Assembly (NCBI GenBank): GCA_019114415.1
Contig: DXFO01000022.1
Coordinates: 76,470 to 115,703 of the forward strand
Length of the DNA: 39,234 nt
Direction of reading: 5' to 3'
Source of the DNA: Candidatus Gemmiger faecavium
GTDB taxonomy: Bacteria > Bacillota > Clostridia > Oscillospirales > Ruminococcaceae
The position numbers and the translations under genes are program-made. The notes under the pieces are model-generated. The model had not been told where the DNA came from. It saw only the letters and a list, made by a program, of their open reading frames with translations, and did not search any database. Positions within the stretch are counted from its first letter, which is position 1; each line of letters begins with the position of its first letter. Below, piece after piece: positions 24,433 through 32,894 of this stretch.

Positions 24433-25974
24433 TCAAAGCGCCGCGGGGATCAGCAGGCAGGTCCGGGCAGTGGTCATTTCCTGCACCGGAGTCCCGGGAT
24501 CGGGTTCCATATGATTGGCCGCCGCCAGGTCTTTGGCGCGGGCGTGGTAGCGTTTGGCGATGTCGAACACCCGCTCACCGTCCGACGCATAGTACAGGTA
24601 AAGGGCCGGGCCGTCGTTCTTGTCAGGGAATTCCTCCCCCAGGCTCACCTCGCCCACCACCGGCGCGGCATTGACTTTCATAAGCTGGCCGTCCACGGTG
24701 ATCTCGATTTCCACCCGCAGCCGGCCTCCGTTTTTGCCCGACGTCACTTTGCCCACCGCCGCATGGGCATGGAGGCAGTAGTCCGCCGCCGTTCCCGCCC
24801 AGCTCTGGGGCAGCTGCCAGGTGAACGCCTTATCATAACAGGTCAGTTCTCCCCTGATATCGGCACACAGGACATGGGCCGTGCCTTTTCCGCCGAAGCA
24901 AACGGTGCCCTCCTGCTCGCCGGGCACGGGAAGCAGCGCCCCCAGGGTGACAAAGCAGCCTTTGACCTCAAGGTCAGGGTCGGGAAGATCGTCGCCCGCC
25001 TCGGCCAGTACCGTCTGGCGCAAAGAACAGGCATCCTCCAGCAGGCGGCAGATTGCTCCCTGGGTCTCGGTCTGGCAGACGGTGGAGTAGGCATCCGCCA
25101 CCGCCGTGTACTGGACGGCGCGCCACAGCTCGGCGTGGAGCTTCCATGTAACCGTCAGCGCAGGTTCCCCGCTGTCGTCTGCCGCCAGGGTGCAGCCCAG
25201 CACCTCGCCCCAGAAGATGCACTCGTCCCCTTCCGCCGCACCGGGGAGTTCCAGCGTCTGCCGGATGGGGATCTCTTTCTGCCGTCCGGTGATTTCCTCG
25301 CTGCCCGCCGGGCGGTAGCAGGCCTGCACCCGCAGCATTCCCTGACAGTTGACCTGCCCCGTCTGCACCGTACAGCTGTCCGGCGCGAACACCCCCGAAA
25401 TGTCCAGGATCACCTCGTCGGCCCCGGGCAGTGCGATGGTGCTTTCGGCAGTGAAGGTCTTTTCCTCCGCCGCGGCACAGATCTTGCCTGCCAGCAGGCG
25501 GGTACGCTGCTCAATGCCGCAGTCGGCCAGGGAGGTCAACAGTTCCAGTTCCTCCACCGCCTGCACCGTCACCCCCAGGGCATAAGCGCCCCGCAGATCG
25601 ATACGGTGCTCGCTGATCGCCCGGCAGTTGCAGTATTCCAGCTCGCCCCAGACACCCGCAGGCCCTGCCTCATACCGGCCATCCGGCAGATCCACCGACT
25701 TTTCAAAGGGAAATTTCTGCTCGATGCGATAGAGCTGAGTACCGGCCTCGTCCGACTGATAGTAGACGGTACAGCGCAGGTAGCCCTCCCCCTGCCACTT
25801 TGCGGCGGCGGTATGGTTCTGCATCAGTACCGGCTCGATCAGGCACTTGACGATCTTGAACACCGCCGGCAGATAATCCGGGACCAGGATCTCGGTCTCC
25901 ACCGGCAGCTCCAGCCTTGTCTCCCATCGGCCGCCGTAGGCGGCAATGGTGTCTTTGAACACCTTCAATTCCAT
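24433..25974 (-). CDS. sipL: SipL-type SPOCS (DUF3794)/LysM spore-coat morphogenetic protein
   Basis: A 513-residue protein with repeated beta-rich SPOCS/DUF3794 segments (about residues 30-150, 165-280 and 300-430) and a C-terminal LysM domain at ~455-510 (ASDGERVFDIAKRYHARAKD...AANHM). This architecture is that of Clostridioides difficile SipL, whose LysM domain binds SpoIVA and which replaces Bacillus SpoVID. Direct adjacency to spoIVA supports the assignment. The start MELKVFKDTIAAYGG is chosen because it fits the family start and AAAGGGG lies nine bases upstream; the frame is open further 5' across the spoVM terminator. A separate SPOCS family member of other function remains possible. 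Confidence 0.88.
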   Translation of the reverse strand: MELKVFKDTIAAYGGRWETRLELPVETEILVPDYLPAVFKIVKCLIEPVLMQNHTAAAKWQGEGYLRCTVYYQSDEAGTQLYRIEQKFPFEKSVDLPDGRYEAGPAGVWGELEYCNCRAISEHRIDLRGAYALGVTVQAVEELELLTSLADCGIEQRTRLLAGKICAAAEEKTFTAESTIALPGADEVILDISGVFAPDSCTVQTGQVNCQGMLRVQACYRPAGSEEITGRQKEIPIRQTLELPGAAEGDECIFWGEVLGCTLAADDSGEPALTVTWKLHAELWRAVQYTAVADAYSTVCQTETQGAICRLLEDACSLRQTVLAEAGDDLPDPDLEVKGCFVTLGALLPVPGEQEGTVCFGGKGTAHVLCADIRGELTCYDKAFTWQLPQSWAGTAADYCLHAHAAVGKVTSGKNGGRLRVEIEITVDGQLMKVNAAPVVGEVSLGEEFPDKNDGPALYLYYASDGERVFDIAKRYHARAKDLAAANHMEPDPGTPVQEMTTARTCLLIPAAL

Positions 25975-26081
25975 ATGCGTATGCCCCTTTCCACGCTTTC
26001 TTGTGCATCTATATGCGGGGGCCGCGCATTTCAGACTAGTCCTTTTTCCTCTGCATCGCTTTTCTGCTGCAGACCGCAGGC

Positions 26082-26121
26082 AAAAAAACAGCCCCGGGCA
26101 TCCAAAAGGATGTTCCCGGGG
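26082..26121 (-). terminator. spoVM terminator
   Basis: CCCCGGG-CATCC and GGATG-CCCGGGG pair around an AAAA loop with a two-base bulge. The minus-strand tail is GCTGTTTTTTTG. It lies ~20 bases after the spoVM stop codon and separates the coat unit from the housekeeping unit. The remaining gap to sipL (25975-26081) shows no clear gene; CATATAG there is only a weak sigma-E -10 candidate. Confidence 0.88.
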
Positions 26122-26138
26122 TTTGGGGTATGGCTGTG

Positions 26139-26210
26139 TTATTTCACCTTGAACACTGCGCGCAGCAGCCAGCTGAGCGCCTTGGGGCATTTCACGACAA
26201 CGATCTGCAT
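26139..26210 (-). CDS. spoVM: SpoVM, 23-residue spore membrane-curvature peptide
   Basis: A tiny gene: MQIVVVKCPKALSWLL followed by RAVFKVK and a TAA stop. Bacillus SpoVM (26 residues) has the same spacing of Lys7, Pro9, Lys10, Leu12, Arg17 and Ala18. SpoVM is an amphipathic helix that inserts in the convex outer forespore membrane and recruits SpoIVA; Pro9 is known to matter for its localisation. GGGAGG lies eight bases before the ATG, and an intrinsic terminator follows. It sits downstream of thiN, exactly its place in Bacillus (rsgA-rpe-thiN-spoVM), and just upstream of sipL-spoIVA, its partners. It is easily missed by gene callers with a length cut-off. Confidence 0.93.
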   Translation of the reverse strand: MQIVVVKCPKALSWLLRAVFKVK

Positions 26211-26241
26211 GGCATCCACCTCCCATTTCCTCGTGTACGCC

Positions 26242-26269
26242 ATTGTATGCCGTTTGCCGAAAAATCGTC
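26242..26269 (-). promoter_or_regulatory. Sigma-E-like promoter of spoVM
   Basis: On the minus strand CATACAAT (26242-26249) is a perfect match to the sigma-E -10 consensus CATACAnT. GACGATT (26263-26269), 13 bases upstream, matches the KMATATT -35 consensus at five of seven positions and overlaps the thiN stop codon. Bacillus spoVM is a sigma-E gene, which fits. Confidence 0.75.
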
Positions 26270-26897
26270 ACCCGTCGGCGCGGGTCAGGACCACAAGGCC
26301 GCTGCCGCCCGTGCAGGAAAGCACAGCGGAGGGCTCCGTGAACTCGTTGCTGACCCCCAGGGGATAGTCCGGCGTCAGGGTCGCGTCCGACAGCGGGTAG
26401 AACACACCGGACATGGAAACGCCCGTCAGGCTGCCGTCAATGGGGAAAAGGGACAGATACATCCAGTCGCCGCGCTGCAAAGTCAGCGAACGGCCGGGCA
26501 GCAGGTAGTGCAGCTCGCTGCGTTCGTCGGCAAGAAGGACCTCCACCCCGGCGCGGGCAAGGTGCAGCCCCGTGGCAATGTTGGCAAGGGTATGCTCCAT
26601 TCTTGCGCCGCCCAGCGCCCCCAGCAAAGTCACCTGTTTCGCGCCCTGCTCCAACAGCCAGCGCGCCGCATAATGGGTGTCGGTGTCGTCCTTGACGTGG
26701 GGCAGAACGACCATGTCCCCCCGGGTATCCGGCTGCGGAGCCGAGTCGAAATCCCCGACGATCAGATCCGGCGTAACACCCAATATCTCCGCATTGCGGT
26801 ATCCTGCGTCACAGGCAACGATATAGTCTCCTTTTTGAATGTAACGGCTCATCTGCGCCGAGACCTTACAGGCAGACAGAATGACGGCACGCTGCAT
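26268..26897 (-). CDS. thiN: Thiamine diphosphokinase
   Basis: A 209-residue protein transferring pyrophosphate from ATP to thiamine to give the cofactor thiamine diphosphate. Family blocks seen are IVACDAGYRNAEILG, PDLIVGDFDS, LPHVKDDTDTHYAARW and LGALGGARMEHTLAN (usual form GGRxDH; here Ala and Glu stand for Gly and Asp), then LSLFPIDGSLTGVSMSGVFY and SNEF. The start at MQRAVILSAC is chosen for GGGAGG upstream; the open frame continues into rsgA. The order rsgA-thiN-spoVM is conserved with Bacillus, except that rpe is missing between rsgA and thiN. Confidence 0.93.
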   Translation of the reverse strand: MQRAVILSACKVSAQMSRYIQKGDYIVACDAGYRNAEILGVTPDLIVGDFDSAPQPDTRGDMVVLPHVKDDTDTHYAARWLLEQGAKQVTLLGALGGARMEHTLANIATGLHLARAGVEVLLADERSELHYLLPGRSLTLQRGDWMYLSLFPIDGSLTGVSMSGVFYPLSDATLTPDYPLGVSNEFTEPSAVLSCTGGSGLVVLTRADG

Positions 26898-26924
26898 GGC
26901 GGTTTCCTCCCTTAACCAACAAAA

Positions 26925-26973
26925 GCCGCAGGTCTGCGGGCACACCTGGGCGGCGTGCCGCCGGGCCTGCGGC
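26925..26973 (-). other. Hairpin between rsgA and thiN
   Basis: GCCGCAGG (26925-26932) pairs with CCTGCGGC (26966-26973), enclosing a second stem GGCGGC/GCCGCC. On the minus strand the outer stem is followed by TTTTG, so it may be a weak terminator or processing site inside the long operon. Confidence 0.45.
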
Positions 26974-26982
26974 AAAAGGCAA

Positions 26983-27846
26983 TTATTTTTCCCAGTCTTT
27001 GAGCTGGGCAGCTTCCTCGTACATGGCAAGGTAGCTGTCATAGCGGGTCTGTGAGATTTTCCCCTCGGCAAGAGCCTCACGCACGGCGCAGCCCTTTTCC
27101 GACCGGTGGGAGCACCCCACAAAACGGCACTGTTCCCGGTAGGGTCCGAACTCCGGGAAAACCAGTTCCAGTTCTTCCTTGGGAATGCGGCACAGGCGCT
27201 GAGTCTCCAGGCTGGCAAAGCCCGGCGTGTCGGCGATCCGTCCGCCGCATACTTCAAAAATTTCCGCTTCCCGCGTGGTATGGCGGCCGCGGCCCAGCTT
27301 GCGGCTGATCTCGCCGGTTTCCCGGGCCAGATCGGGGGCAAGGGCATTGATCAGGGTGCTCTTTCCCACGCCGGAGTTTCCGCAGAACGCGCACAGGCGG
27401 TCTTTGATCCAGCCGCGGACCTCGTCAAGGCCCTCGCCGGTATCATAGTGCAGGAAAATCAGAGGCAGACCGCTGCCGGTATACGCCTGCCGGAGCATAT
27501 CAGCCGCCGCAAGATCGGTCTTGGTGACCACCAGCACCGGCTGGACATTCTGGTACAGGGCCGACGCCGCCAGTTTGTCCAGTACAAGGGTACTGGGGAC
27601 CGGCTGGGTGGTGCTGGCCACAATAAACAAAACGTCCAGATTGGCCACCGGGGGCCGGACAAAGACATTTTTGCGGGGCAGGATTTCGTCGATCATATTG
27701 GCGTCGGCGTTGAGCACCACCTGGTCCCCCGCCACCGGCGTGATGCCGCGCTTGCGGAAGATGCCCCGGGCACGGCATTCGGCAATGCCGTCATCGGTGC
27801 GGACATAGTAAAAGCCGCCGACGCCTTTCGTAATATACGGTGTCAT
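26983..27846 (-). CDS. rsgA: Ribosome small subunit-dependent GTPase A
   Basis: A 287-residue circularly permuted GTPase that acts late in 30S subunit assembly. An N-terminal OB fold (GVGGFYYVRTDDGIAECRARG) precedes the G domain with permuted motif order: TKTDL (G4), then GNSGVGKSTLINAL (G1) and DTPGFASL (G3). The C-terminal zinc domain has the C-x5-C-x-H-x5-C pattern (CRFVGCSHRSEKGC). Its ATG overlaps the prkC stop codon by four bases (ATGA). The prpC-prkC-rsgA order is widely conserved in Firmicutes and suggests control of ribosome assembly and the cell wall by the kinase. Confidence 0.97.
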   Translation of the reverse strand: MTPYITKGVGGFYYVRTDDGIAECRARGIFRKRGITPVAGDQVVLNADANMIDEILPRKNVFVRPPVANLDVLFIVASTTQPVPSTLVLDKLAASALYQNVQPVLVVTKTDLAAADMLRQAYTGSGLPLIFLHYDTGEGLDEVRGWIKDRLCAFCGNSGVGKSTLINALAPDLARETGEISRKLGRGRHTTREAEIFEVCGGRIADTPGFASLETQRLCRIPKEELELVFPEFGPYREQCRFVGCSHRSEKGCAVREALAEGKISQTRYDSYLAMYEEAAQLKDWEK

Positions 27847-29750
27847 CCCTGATACAGGAAGGTTCCGTCAGAACGGTAAACCTTGCCGTCGCCGGTCTGG
27901 TAGCGGTCCTCCCAGTTGCCGTCGCCCAGGTCTTCCGACCAGGTCTTGACGATGGTATTGGGATCGCCGTTCAGCTCGCCGTCCGTGGTCTCCGGCGGCG
28001 TTTCCGGCACGCCACTGGAAACATACAGGCGCACGCTGGAACCGATACGGACTTCCGTGCCGCCTGCAGGAGACTGGCTCAGGACCGTACCTGCCGGCTG
28101 GTCGCTGGGCTGTTCGATGATGGACGGCACCAGCTGCATGTTGGCCAGGGTGGAGCGAGCCTTTTCGACTTCAAGGCCTTCCACGGTGGGAACCAGCTTG
28201 GTGGTCTCGATCTTGGGCTGGGCAATATACAGGGTGACCGTTGCGTCGCCCTCCACCTGCTGGCCTGCCTCGGGAGAGGTGCGCACCACCGTGCCGGAGG
28301 TCACGCTGTCGTCGATGACAAAGCTGCTCACAACGTTATTGACCCCCAGATCCTTGAGGGCCTGTTCCGCCTCGTCCTGGGTCATGCCGATGACAGAGTC
28401 GGGGATCTGCACCCAAAGGGTACCAAGGCTTACTTTGAGAGTGATGGTCTGGCCTTCCTTGACGGTACGGCCGGACTTAGGGTTTTGCTGATAGATCACG
28501 CCCTCATCGTACTGGGAGTTATACTCATAGACCCAGTTGGGGGTCAAAAGCGAATAATACTCGGAGGTGCGAAATTCATCCTCCGTCTGTCCGACAAAGT
28601 TGATGAGCTGAACGTCGGCGCGGTTGGAGAACAGCGGGTTGGTAGAGTTGGCAAAAATCAGATACACCAGAATGAAAGCGCCGATGACAAAGGCCACCGC
28701 CATGCCCAGGAAGATGGGCACAACAGAGAACGGCTTGGCTCCTTTTTTGCTCTTGCGTTTGTTTTTCACGTTTTTCCCTTTTGCAGACGTGGTGGGCTGA
28801 CCGGCACGGCGGGCATCGGCGGTGCGGATGGCGCCGCGGCCCTTGCTGTCGTTGACCACTTTATTGATGGTTTTTCCGGGGTTGTCCTGAGTCATATACT
28901 CATACTCGAACCGGATGGACGGGTTGTGCTTGAAGGCGTCGATGGCATCCAGCATTTCCCGGGCCGACTGGTAACGCTCGTTCGGGTCTTTGTTCATCGC
29001 CTTTTCGGTGATCTGACGCAGGCCTTCCGGAATGTTGGGTGCGACCTCTGCCAGAGGACGGGGTTTCTCCGAGATCTGCATGATGGCAATGGAGACTGCG
29101 CCGGTACCATCAAAGGGCAGCTTGCCGCTGAGCATCTCGTACAGCATGACGCCCACCGAGTAAATATCGGTGCGGGCGTCGGTCTTGTCGCCCTTGGCCT
29201 GTTCGGGGCTGATATAATGCACCGAACCGATGGCCTTGTCGCTGACGGTCTGGCTCTGGGCGCGGGAGAAGCGCGCAATGCCGAAGTCCATCATCTTGAT
29301 GGAGCCGTTGGCCAGCAGCATGATGTTCTGCGGCTTGACGTCACGGTGGACGATGCCCTTGGAATGGGCATGTTCCAGCGCGCCGAGGATCTGCGTGGCA
29401 AAGTGGACCGTTTCCTTCCAGGTAAGGGCCCCGCCGCGCTGTTTGAGGTATTCCTTCAGCGTGATGCCGTCGATATACTCCATCACGATATACTGCATCT
29501 TGTCAGAGACCGAGACGTCGTATACCTTGACGATATTGGGATGGTCAAGGATCGAGATCGCTTTGGATTCATTTTTGAAGCGCCGGACCAGTTCCTCGTT
29601 GTCAAGGAACTCCTCTTTCAGGACTTTCACCGCCACCGCGTTGCCCGTCTGGGTATCCTGGCCGCGGTAGACGTTTGCCATGCCGCCGACACCGATCAGG
29701 CTCTCGATCAGATAACGGCCGTCCAGCTTTTTGCCGATCAGATTATCCAT
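27843..29750 (-). CDS. prkC: PASTA-domain serine/threonine protein kinase PrkC
   Basis: A 635-residue membrane kinase. The cytoplasmic Hanks-type domain (~1-270) has the glycine loop GVGGMANVYRG, Lys42, catalytic HRDVKPQN (Asp137) and DFG at 155-157. A basic linker (KGKNVKNKRKSKKG) leads to one membrane helix at ~345-368. Outside are three PASTA repeats (~375-575; each with an SP/NP-x-x-G-x-x-V turn) and a ~55-residue tail. PASTA domains bind muropeptides or lipid II. PrkC phosphorylates cell-wall and translation proteins and, in Bacillus, triggers spore germination in response to muropeptides. The ATG overlaps the end of prpC by eight bases, with GGAGGAG inside prpC as ribosome site. Confidence 0.97.
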   Translation of the reverse strand: MDNLIGKKLDGRYLIESLIGVGGMANVYRGQDTQTGNAVAVKVLKEEFLDNEELVRRFKNESKAISILDHPNIVKVYDVSVSDKMQYIVMEYIDGITLKEYLKQRGGALTWKETVHFATQILGALEHAHSKGIVHRDVKPQNIMLLANGSIKMMDFGIARFSRAQSQTVSDKAIGSVHYISPEQAKGDKTDARTDIYSVGVMLYEMLSGKLPFDGTGAVSIAIMQISEKPRPLAEVAPNIPEGLRQITEKAMNKDPNERYQSAREMLDAIDAFKHNPSIRFEYEYMTQDNPGKTINKVVNDSKGRGAIRTADARRAGQPTTSAKGKNVKNKRKSKKGAKPFSVVPIFLGMAVAFVIGAFILVYLIFANSTNPLFSNRADVQLINFVGQTEDEFRTSEYYSLLTPNWVYEYNSQYDEGVIYQQNPKSGRTVKEGQTITLKVSLGTLWVQIPDSVIGMTQDEAEQALKDLGVNNVVSSFVIDDSVTSGTVVRTSPEAGQQVEGDATVTLYIAQPKIETTKLVPTVEGLEVEKARSTLANMQLVPSIIEQPSDQPAGTVLSQSPAGGTEVRIGSSVRLYVSSGVPETPPETTDGELNGDPNTIVKTWSEDLGDGNWEDRYQTGDGKVYRSDGTFLYQG

Positions 29751-30492
29751 TTGTCTCCTCCGTTGATTCCACGCCCATCAGCAGGACGGTGATGTTGTCC
29801 TGACCGCCGCCCAAAAGGGCCCGGTCCACCAATACACCGGGTGCGTCAAAGAATGTGGTTTCCTGTAAAATGAGGGCGATTTCTTCATCCGAAACCATGT
29901 TGGTCAGACCGTCGGTGCACAGCAGGATGACGTCGCCTTTTTCAATGCCGCAGCGGTTGTACTCCGGCACGATGTTGGCCGACACCCCCAGTGCCCGGGT
30001 GATCAGGTTTTTCTGCGGATGGGCCGCAGCCTGTTCCCGGGTGATCTGACCGCTGTCCACCAGCTGCTGGACCATGGAATGATCCCGCGTGAGCTGGCGG
30101 ATCTGCCCCTTCCGGAACAGGTAGGCGCGGGAATCCCCCGCGTGGACGATATGCGCCATATTCTCATAAATGTAAGCGCACACGCCTGTTGTGCCCATTC
30201 CCAGCATGTCAGGGTCCGACGTAGCCTTATCATAAACTGCGCGGTTGGTAATGTCAAATCCGCGCATGATGAACTGCTTTTCCTCCCCATGGCGAAGGGT
30301 CTTGAGCTGGCGGGCAAAGTACTGGAGCATGGTATCGGTGGCGATCTTGGCCGCCACACGGCCGCCGTTGGCTCCGCCCATGCCATCGCAGACGATCCCC
30401 CAGCCTGAACCGTCCGTCAGCTGCTGGCCGCAGTAGTTATCCTGATTTTCCTGCCGGCAGCTGCCGATGTCTGTTAGCGCCGCAAGTTTCAT
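29743..30492 (-). CDS. prpC: PP2C-type protein phosphatase (PrpC/Stp)
   Basis: A 249-residue Mn2+/Mg2+-dependent serine/threonine phosphatase that reverses PrkC phosphorylation. Metal-binding motifs are complete: RQENQDN, VCDGMGGANGG, HAGDSRAYL, LLCTDGLTNM and GGQDNITVLL. The start MKLAALTDIG follows AAAGGA and overlaps the rlmN stop codon by four bases (ATGA); the longer frame runs into rlmN. Kinase and phosphatase are translationally coupled. Confidence 0.96.
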   Translation of the reverse strand: MKLAALTDIGSCRQENQDNYCGQQLTDGSGWGIVCDGMGGANGGRVAAKIATDTMLQYFARQLKTLRHGEEKQFIMRGFDITNRAVYDKATSDPDMLGMGTTGVCAYIYENMAHIVHAGDSRAYLFRKGQIRQLTRDHSMVQQLVDSGQITREQAAAHPQKNLITRALGVSANIVPEYNRCGIEKGDVILLCTDGLTNMVSDEEIALILQETTFFDAPGVLVDRALLGGGQDNITVLLMGVESTEETNG

Positions 30493-31544
30493 GTGTGGTG
30501 GTTCCTTTCCATCGTCATTTTGGCATCCTCCCTGCGCAGCTGACCGCATGCCGCACTGATATCCGCACCCAGGCGGCGGCGGATGGTCGCATTGACGCCA
30601 AGCTGTTCAAGCATATCCCGGAAACGGCGGACGTTTTTGTCGTCGGTGGCCGAGTAAGGGCTGCCGTCCACAGGATTGATCGGGATCAGGTTCACATGGG
30701 CGCCCATGCCCCGGATGAGATTGGCCAGTTCCCTGGCGGTCTCGGGCGAGTCATTGACGCCGCGCACCATGGAATATTCAAAGCTGATGCGCCGCCCGGT
30801 CACCTTCTGATAGCGGCGGCAGGCGGGGATCAGTTTTTCCAGAGGATAGGCGTCATTGATGGGCATCATGCTGCTGCGCATCTTGTTGTTGGGCGCGTGC
30901 AGCGATACCGACAACGTCAGCTGCAGCTTGCGCTTGGCCAGCTCGTCGATCTTAGGCACCAGGCCGCAGGTGGACAGGCTGATGTTGCGCATACCGATGT
31001 TGAGTCCGCCGGGGCTTGAGATGATCTCAAGAAAATCCATGACGTTGTCAAAGTTATGCAGCGGTTCCCCGATGCCCATCAGGACAATGTGGGAGACCCG
31101 CTCCCCGGTGTCGCGCTGGGCGGTGTAGATCTCGGATGCGATCTCCCCCGCGGTCAGGTCGCGGACGCGGCCCGCCTGGGTGGATGCGCAGAACCGGCAG
31201 CCCATGGCGCAGCCCACCTGTGTGGATACGCAGACGGTATTGCCGTAATGGTAGCGCATGAGAACTGTCTCGATGCAGTTGCCGTCCGCCAGTTCCAGCA
31301 GGTATTTGATCGTGCCGTCCCGGGAACACTGCTTGCGCCGGATGGAGGGCGCCGCAATGGTGCACTCCTCCCGCAGGCGCTCCAGCAATGCCTTGGGCTG
31401 GTCCGTCATGGCGTCAAAATCGGTGACGAGTTTTTGGTGGAGCCACTTATAGATCTGCCCCGCCCGAAACGACGGCTGCCCCAGGGAGGCAATATACTCG
31501 GCAAGCTGCTTCTGCGTCATGGAAGAGAGGCAGCGTTTTTCCAT
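30489..31544 (-). CDS. rlmN: Dual-specificity 23S rRNA/tRNA (adenine-C2)-methyltransferase RlmN
   Basis: A 351-residue radical-SAM enzyme that methylates C2 of A2503 in 23S rRNA and A37 in some tRNAs. The radical-SAM cluster motif C-x3-C-x2-C is at Cys112/116/119 (CAMGCRFC). Further family blocks are LMGIGEPLHNFDNV, ISLSTCGLVP, LTLSVSLHAPNN, FEYSMVRGVND and the C-terminal SAACGQLR holding the methyl-carrier Cys. The ATG at 31544 is chosen over a TTG one codon earlier. AAGGTGG precedes it. A TATAAT on the minus strand ~20 bases upstream of the start lacks a good -35 box, so an internal promoter is possible but weak. Confidence 0.97.
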   Translation of the reverse strand: MEKRCLSSMTQKQLAEYIASLGQPSFRAGQIYKWLHQKLVTDFDAMTDQPKALLERLREECTIAAPSIRRKQCSRDGTIKYLLELADGNCIETVLMRYHYGNTVCVSTQVGCAMGCRFCASTQAGRVRDLTAGEIASEIYTAQRDTGERVSHIVLMGIGEPLHNFDNVMDFLEIISSPGGLNIGMRNISLSTCGLVPKIDELAKRKLQLTLSVSLHAPNNKMRSSMMPINDAYPLEKLIPACRRYQKVTGRRISFEYSMVRGVNDSPETARELANLIRGMGAHVNLIPINPVDGSPYSATDDKNVRRFRDMLEQLGVNATIRRRLGADISAACGQLRREDAKMTMERNHHT

Positions 31545-31586
31545 CAAGATCCACCTTCTTATTATAATGCATTGAGCGGAAAATTT

Positions 31587-32894
31587 CTAAACTCTTTCTA
31601 AAATTGCTGTAAAAAAGCCGTCGGAAGCGGTTTTGTGGGGCAAAAACAGGGTTCCCCATTCCCCCACCTGCGCGCCTTGCGGCACAAATTCCGGCGTGAC
31701 CACGCGAAATTGAGGATTTGCTTCGCAGAAAGTGCGGACCTGATCCTCGTTTTCATTCACGTTGATCGTACAGGTAGAATACACCAAACGCCCGTTTTGA
31801 GCAAGATACCGGGCGGCATTTTGCAGGATCTTCTGCTGTAAAGCGACAAGGCTTGACAGGTTTTCCAGCGTCTTGAACCGGATGTCCGGCTTTTTGCCGA
31901 TGACCCCAAGACCGCTGCACGGGACGTCGCAAAGGACCCGGTCAAAGGTACCGAGCGCTTCATCATATTGGGAAGCGTCTCCGTGCCGGACTGCGCCGCA
32001 AGTCACGCCGCAGCGGTCAAAGGCCTGTTCGATCAGCGGCAGACGGCTTTTGACCGCATCCGCGCTGACAAGGTTGCCTTCGTTGTTCATGGCTTCGGCA
32101 AGAGTCAGGCTCTTGCCACCCGGTGCCGCGCAGAGATCCAGCACCCGCTCTCCCGGCTGTGCCGCCACACACTGGGCGGCGAACTGGGACGCCAGCCCCT
32201 GCACATGGAAAAGTCCCTCTGCAAAGGCCTTGGCCGCCGCAGGCGATGCCGGGAATTTGACGGCAAGGCAATGGGGCCACGGGCCGGGCCGCACTTCACA
32301 GCCTTCCCCGCGCAGGATTTCCGCCAAAGCGTCGTCCTGCGTTTTAAGGGTGTTGACCCGGATGAAGGTGTCCCCACGGCAGTAGAAGGCCTCGGCAATG
32401 GCAAAAGCTTCGTCGCCGTAGTCACGGTACAAAAGTGCCGCCACTTCGTCCGAAAGGCTGTATCTTACGGCCAGCCGCTCCACCGGCTCCGCAAACTCCA
32501 GCGTTTCCCAGTCAAAGGCAGCTGCACGGCGCAAGACCGCATTCACCATACCGGCTGCGCTGGTCTTGCCGAAGGCTTTTGCCAGCTTGACCGACTCATT
32601 GACGGCGGCGGGCAGCGGCACATCCAAAAATTTTGCCTGTGCCAGCCCGGTACGCAGGATCGCCCGGACCGGGGCATCCAGTTTAGCCACCGGTTTGCGG
32701 GTAAAACGATCGAGGCAGCAGTCAATGAGCCGCTGGCGCTCCAGCGTGGTATAAAAAATGCTGGCCGCGAAGGCGGCGTCCCGCCGGGAAAGCAGCGGGC
32801 TGCATTTTTTCAGTTCCGCGTCCAGGACCAGGTTGGAGTAGCCGTCCCGCTCCTGATGCATAAGCGCCCGGACAGCCAGATACCGCGCCGTCAC
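31587..32894 (-). CDS. rsmB: 16S rRNA (cytosine967-C5)-methyltransferase
   Basis: A 435-residue protein: an N-terminal NusB-like RNA-binding domain (~1-130, LAVRALMHQERDGYSN; SRRDAAFAASIFYTTLERQ) and a C-terminal Rossmann methyltransferase. Its motifs are LDLCAAPGGKS, VSADAVKSRL, CDVPCSGLGVIGKKPDI (first catalytic Cys) and VYSTCTINVNENE (second Cys). The GTG start overlaps the fmt stop codon (GTGA); a TTG two codons earlier is an alternative. The def-fmt-rsmB-rlmN order is conserved in Firmicutes. Confidence 0.95.
   Translation of the reverse strand: MTARYLAVRALMHQERDGYSNLVLDAELKKCSPLLSRRDAAFAASIFYTTLERQRLIDCCLDRFTRKPVAKLDAPVRAILRTGLAQAKFLDVPLPAAVNESVKLAKAFGKTSAAGMVNAVLRRAAAFDWETLEFAEPVERLAVRYSLSDEVAALLYRDYGDEAFAIAEAFYCRGDTFIRVNTLKTQDDALAEILRGEGCEVRPGPWPHCLAVKFPASPAAAKAFAEGLFHVQGLASQFAAQCVAAQPGERVLDLCAAPGGKSLTLAEAMNNEGNLVSADAVKSRLPLIEQAFDRCGVTCGAVRHGDASQYDEALGTFDRVLCDVPCSGLGVIGKKPDIRFKTLENLSSLVALQQKILQNAARYLAQNGRLVYSTCTINVNENEDQVRTFCEANPQFRVVTPEFVPQGAQVGEWGTLFLPHKTASDGFFTAILERV

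Noticed and set aside
27840..29792. 650-codon open frame opposite prkC
   Set aside because: It mirrors prkC, which has complete kinase and PASTA motifs. Long antisense frames are expected in GC-rich DNA, and this one has no recognisable domain or ribosome site.
31545..31590. TATAAT upstream of rlmN as an internal promoter
   Set aside because: No acceptable -35 box at 16-18 bases; kept only as a remark under rlmN.
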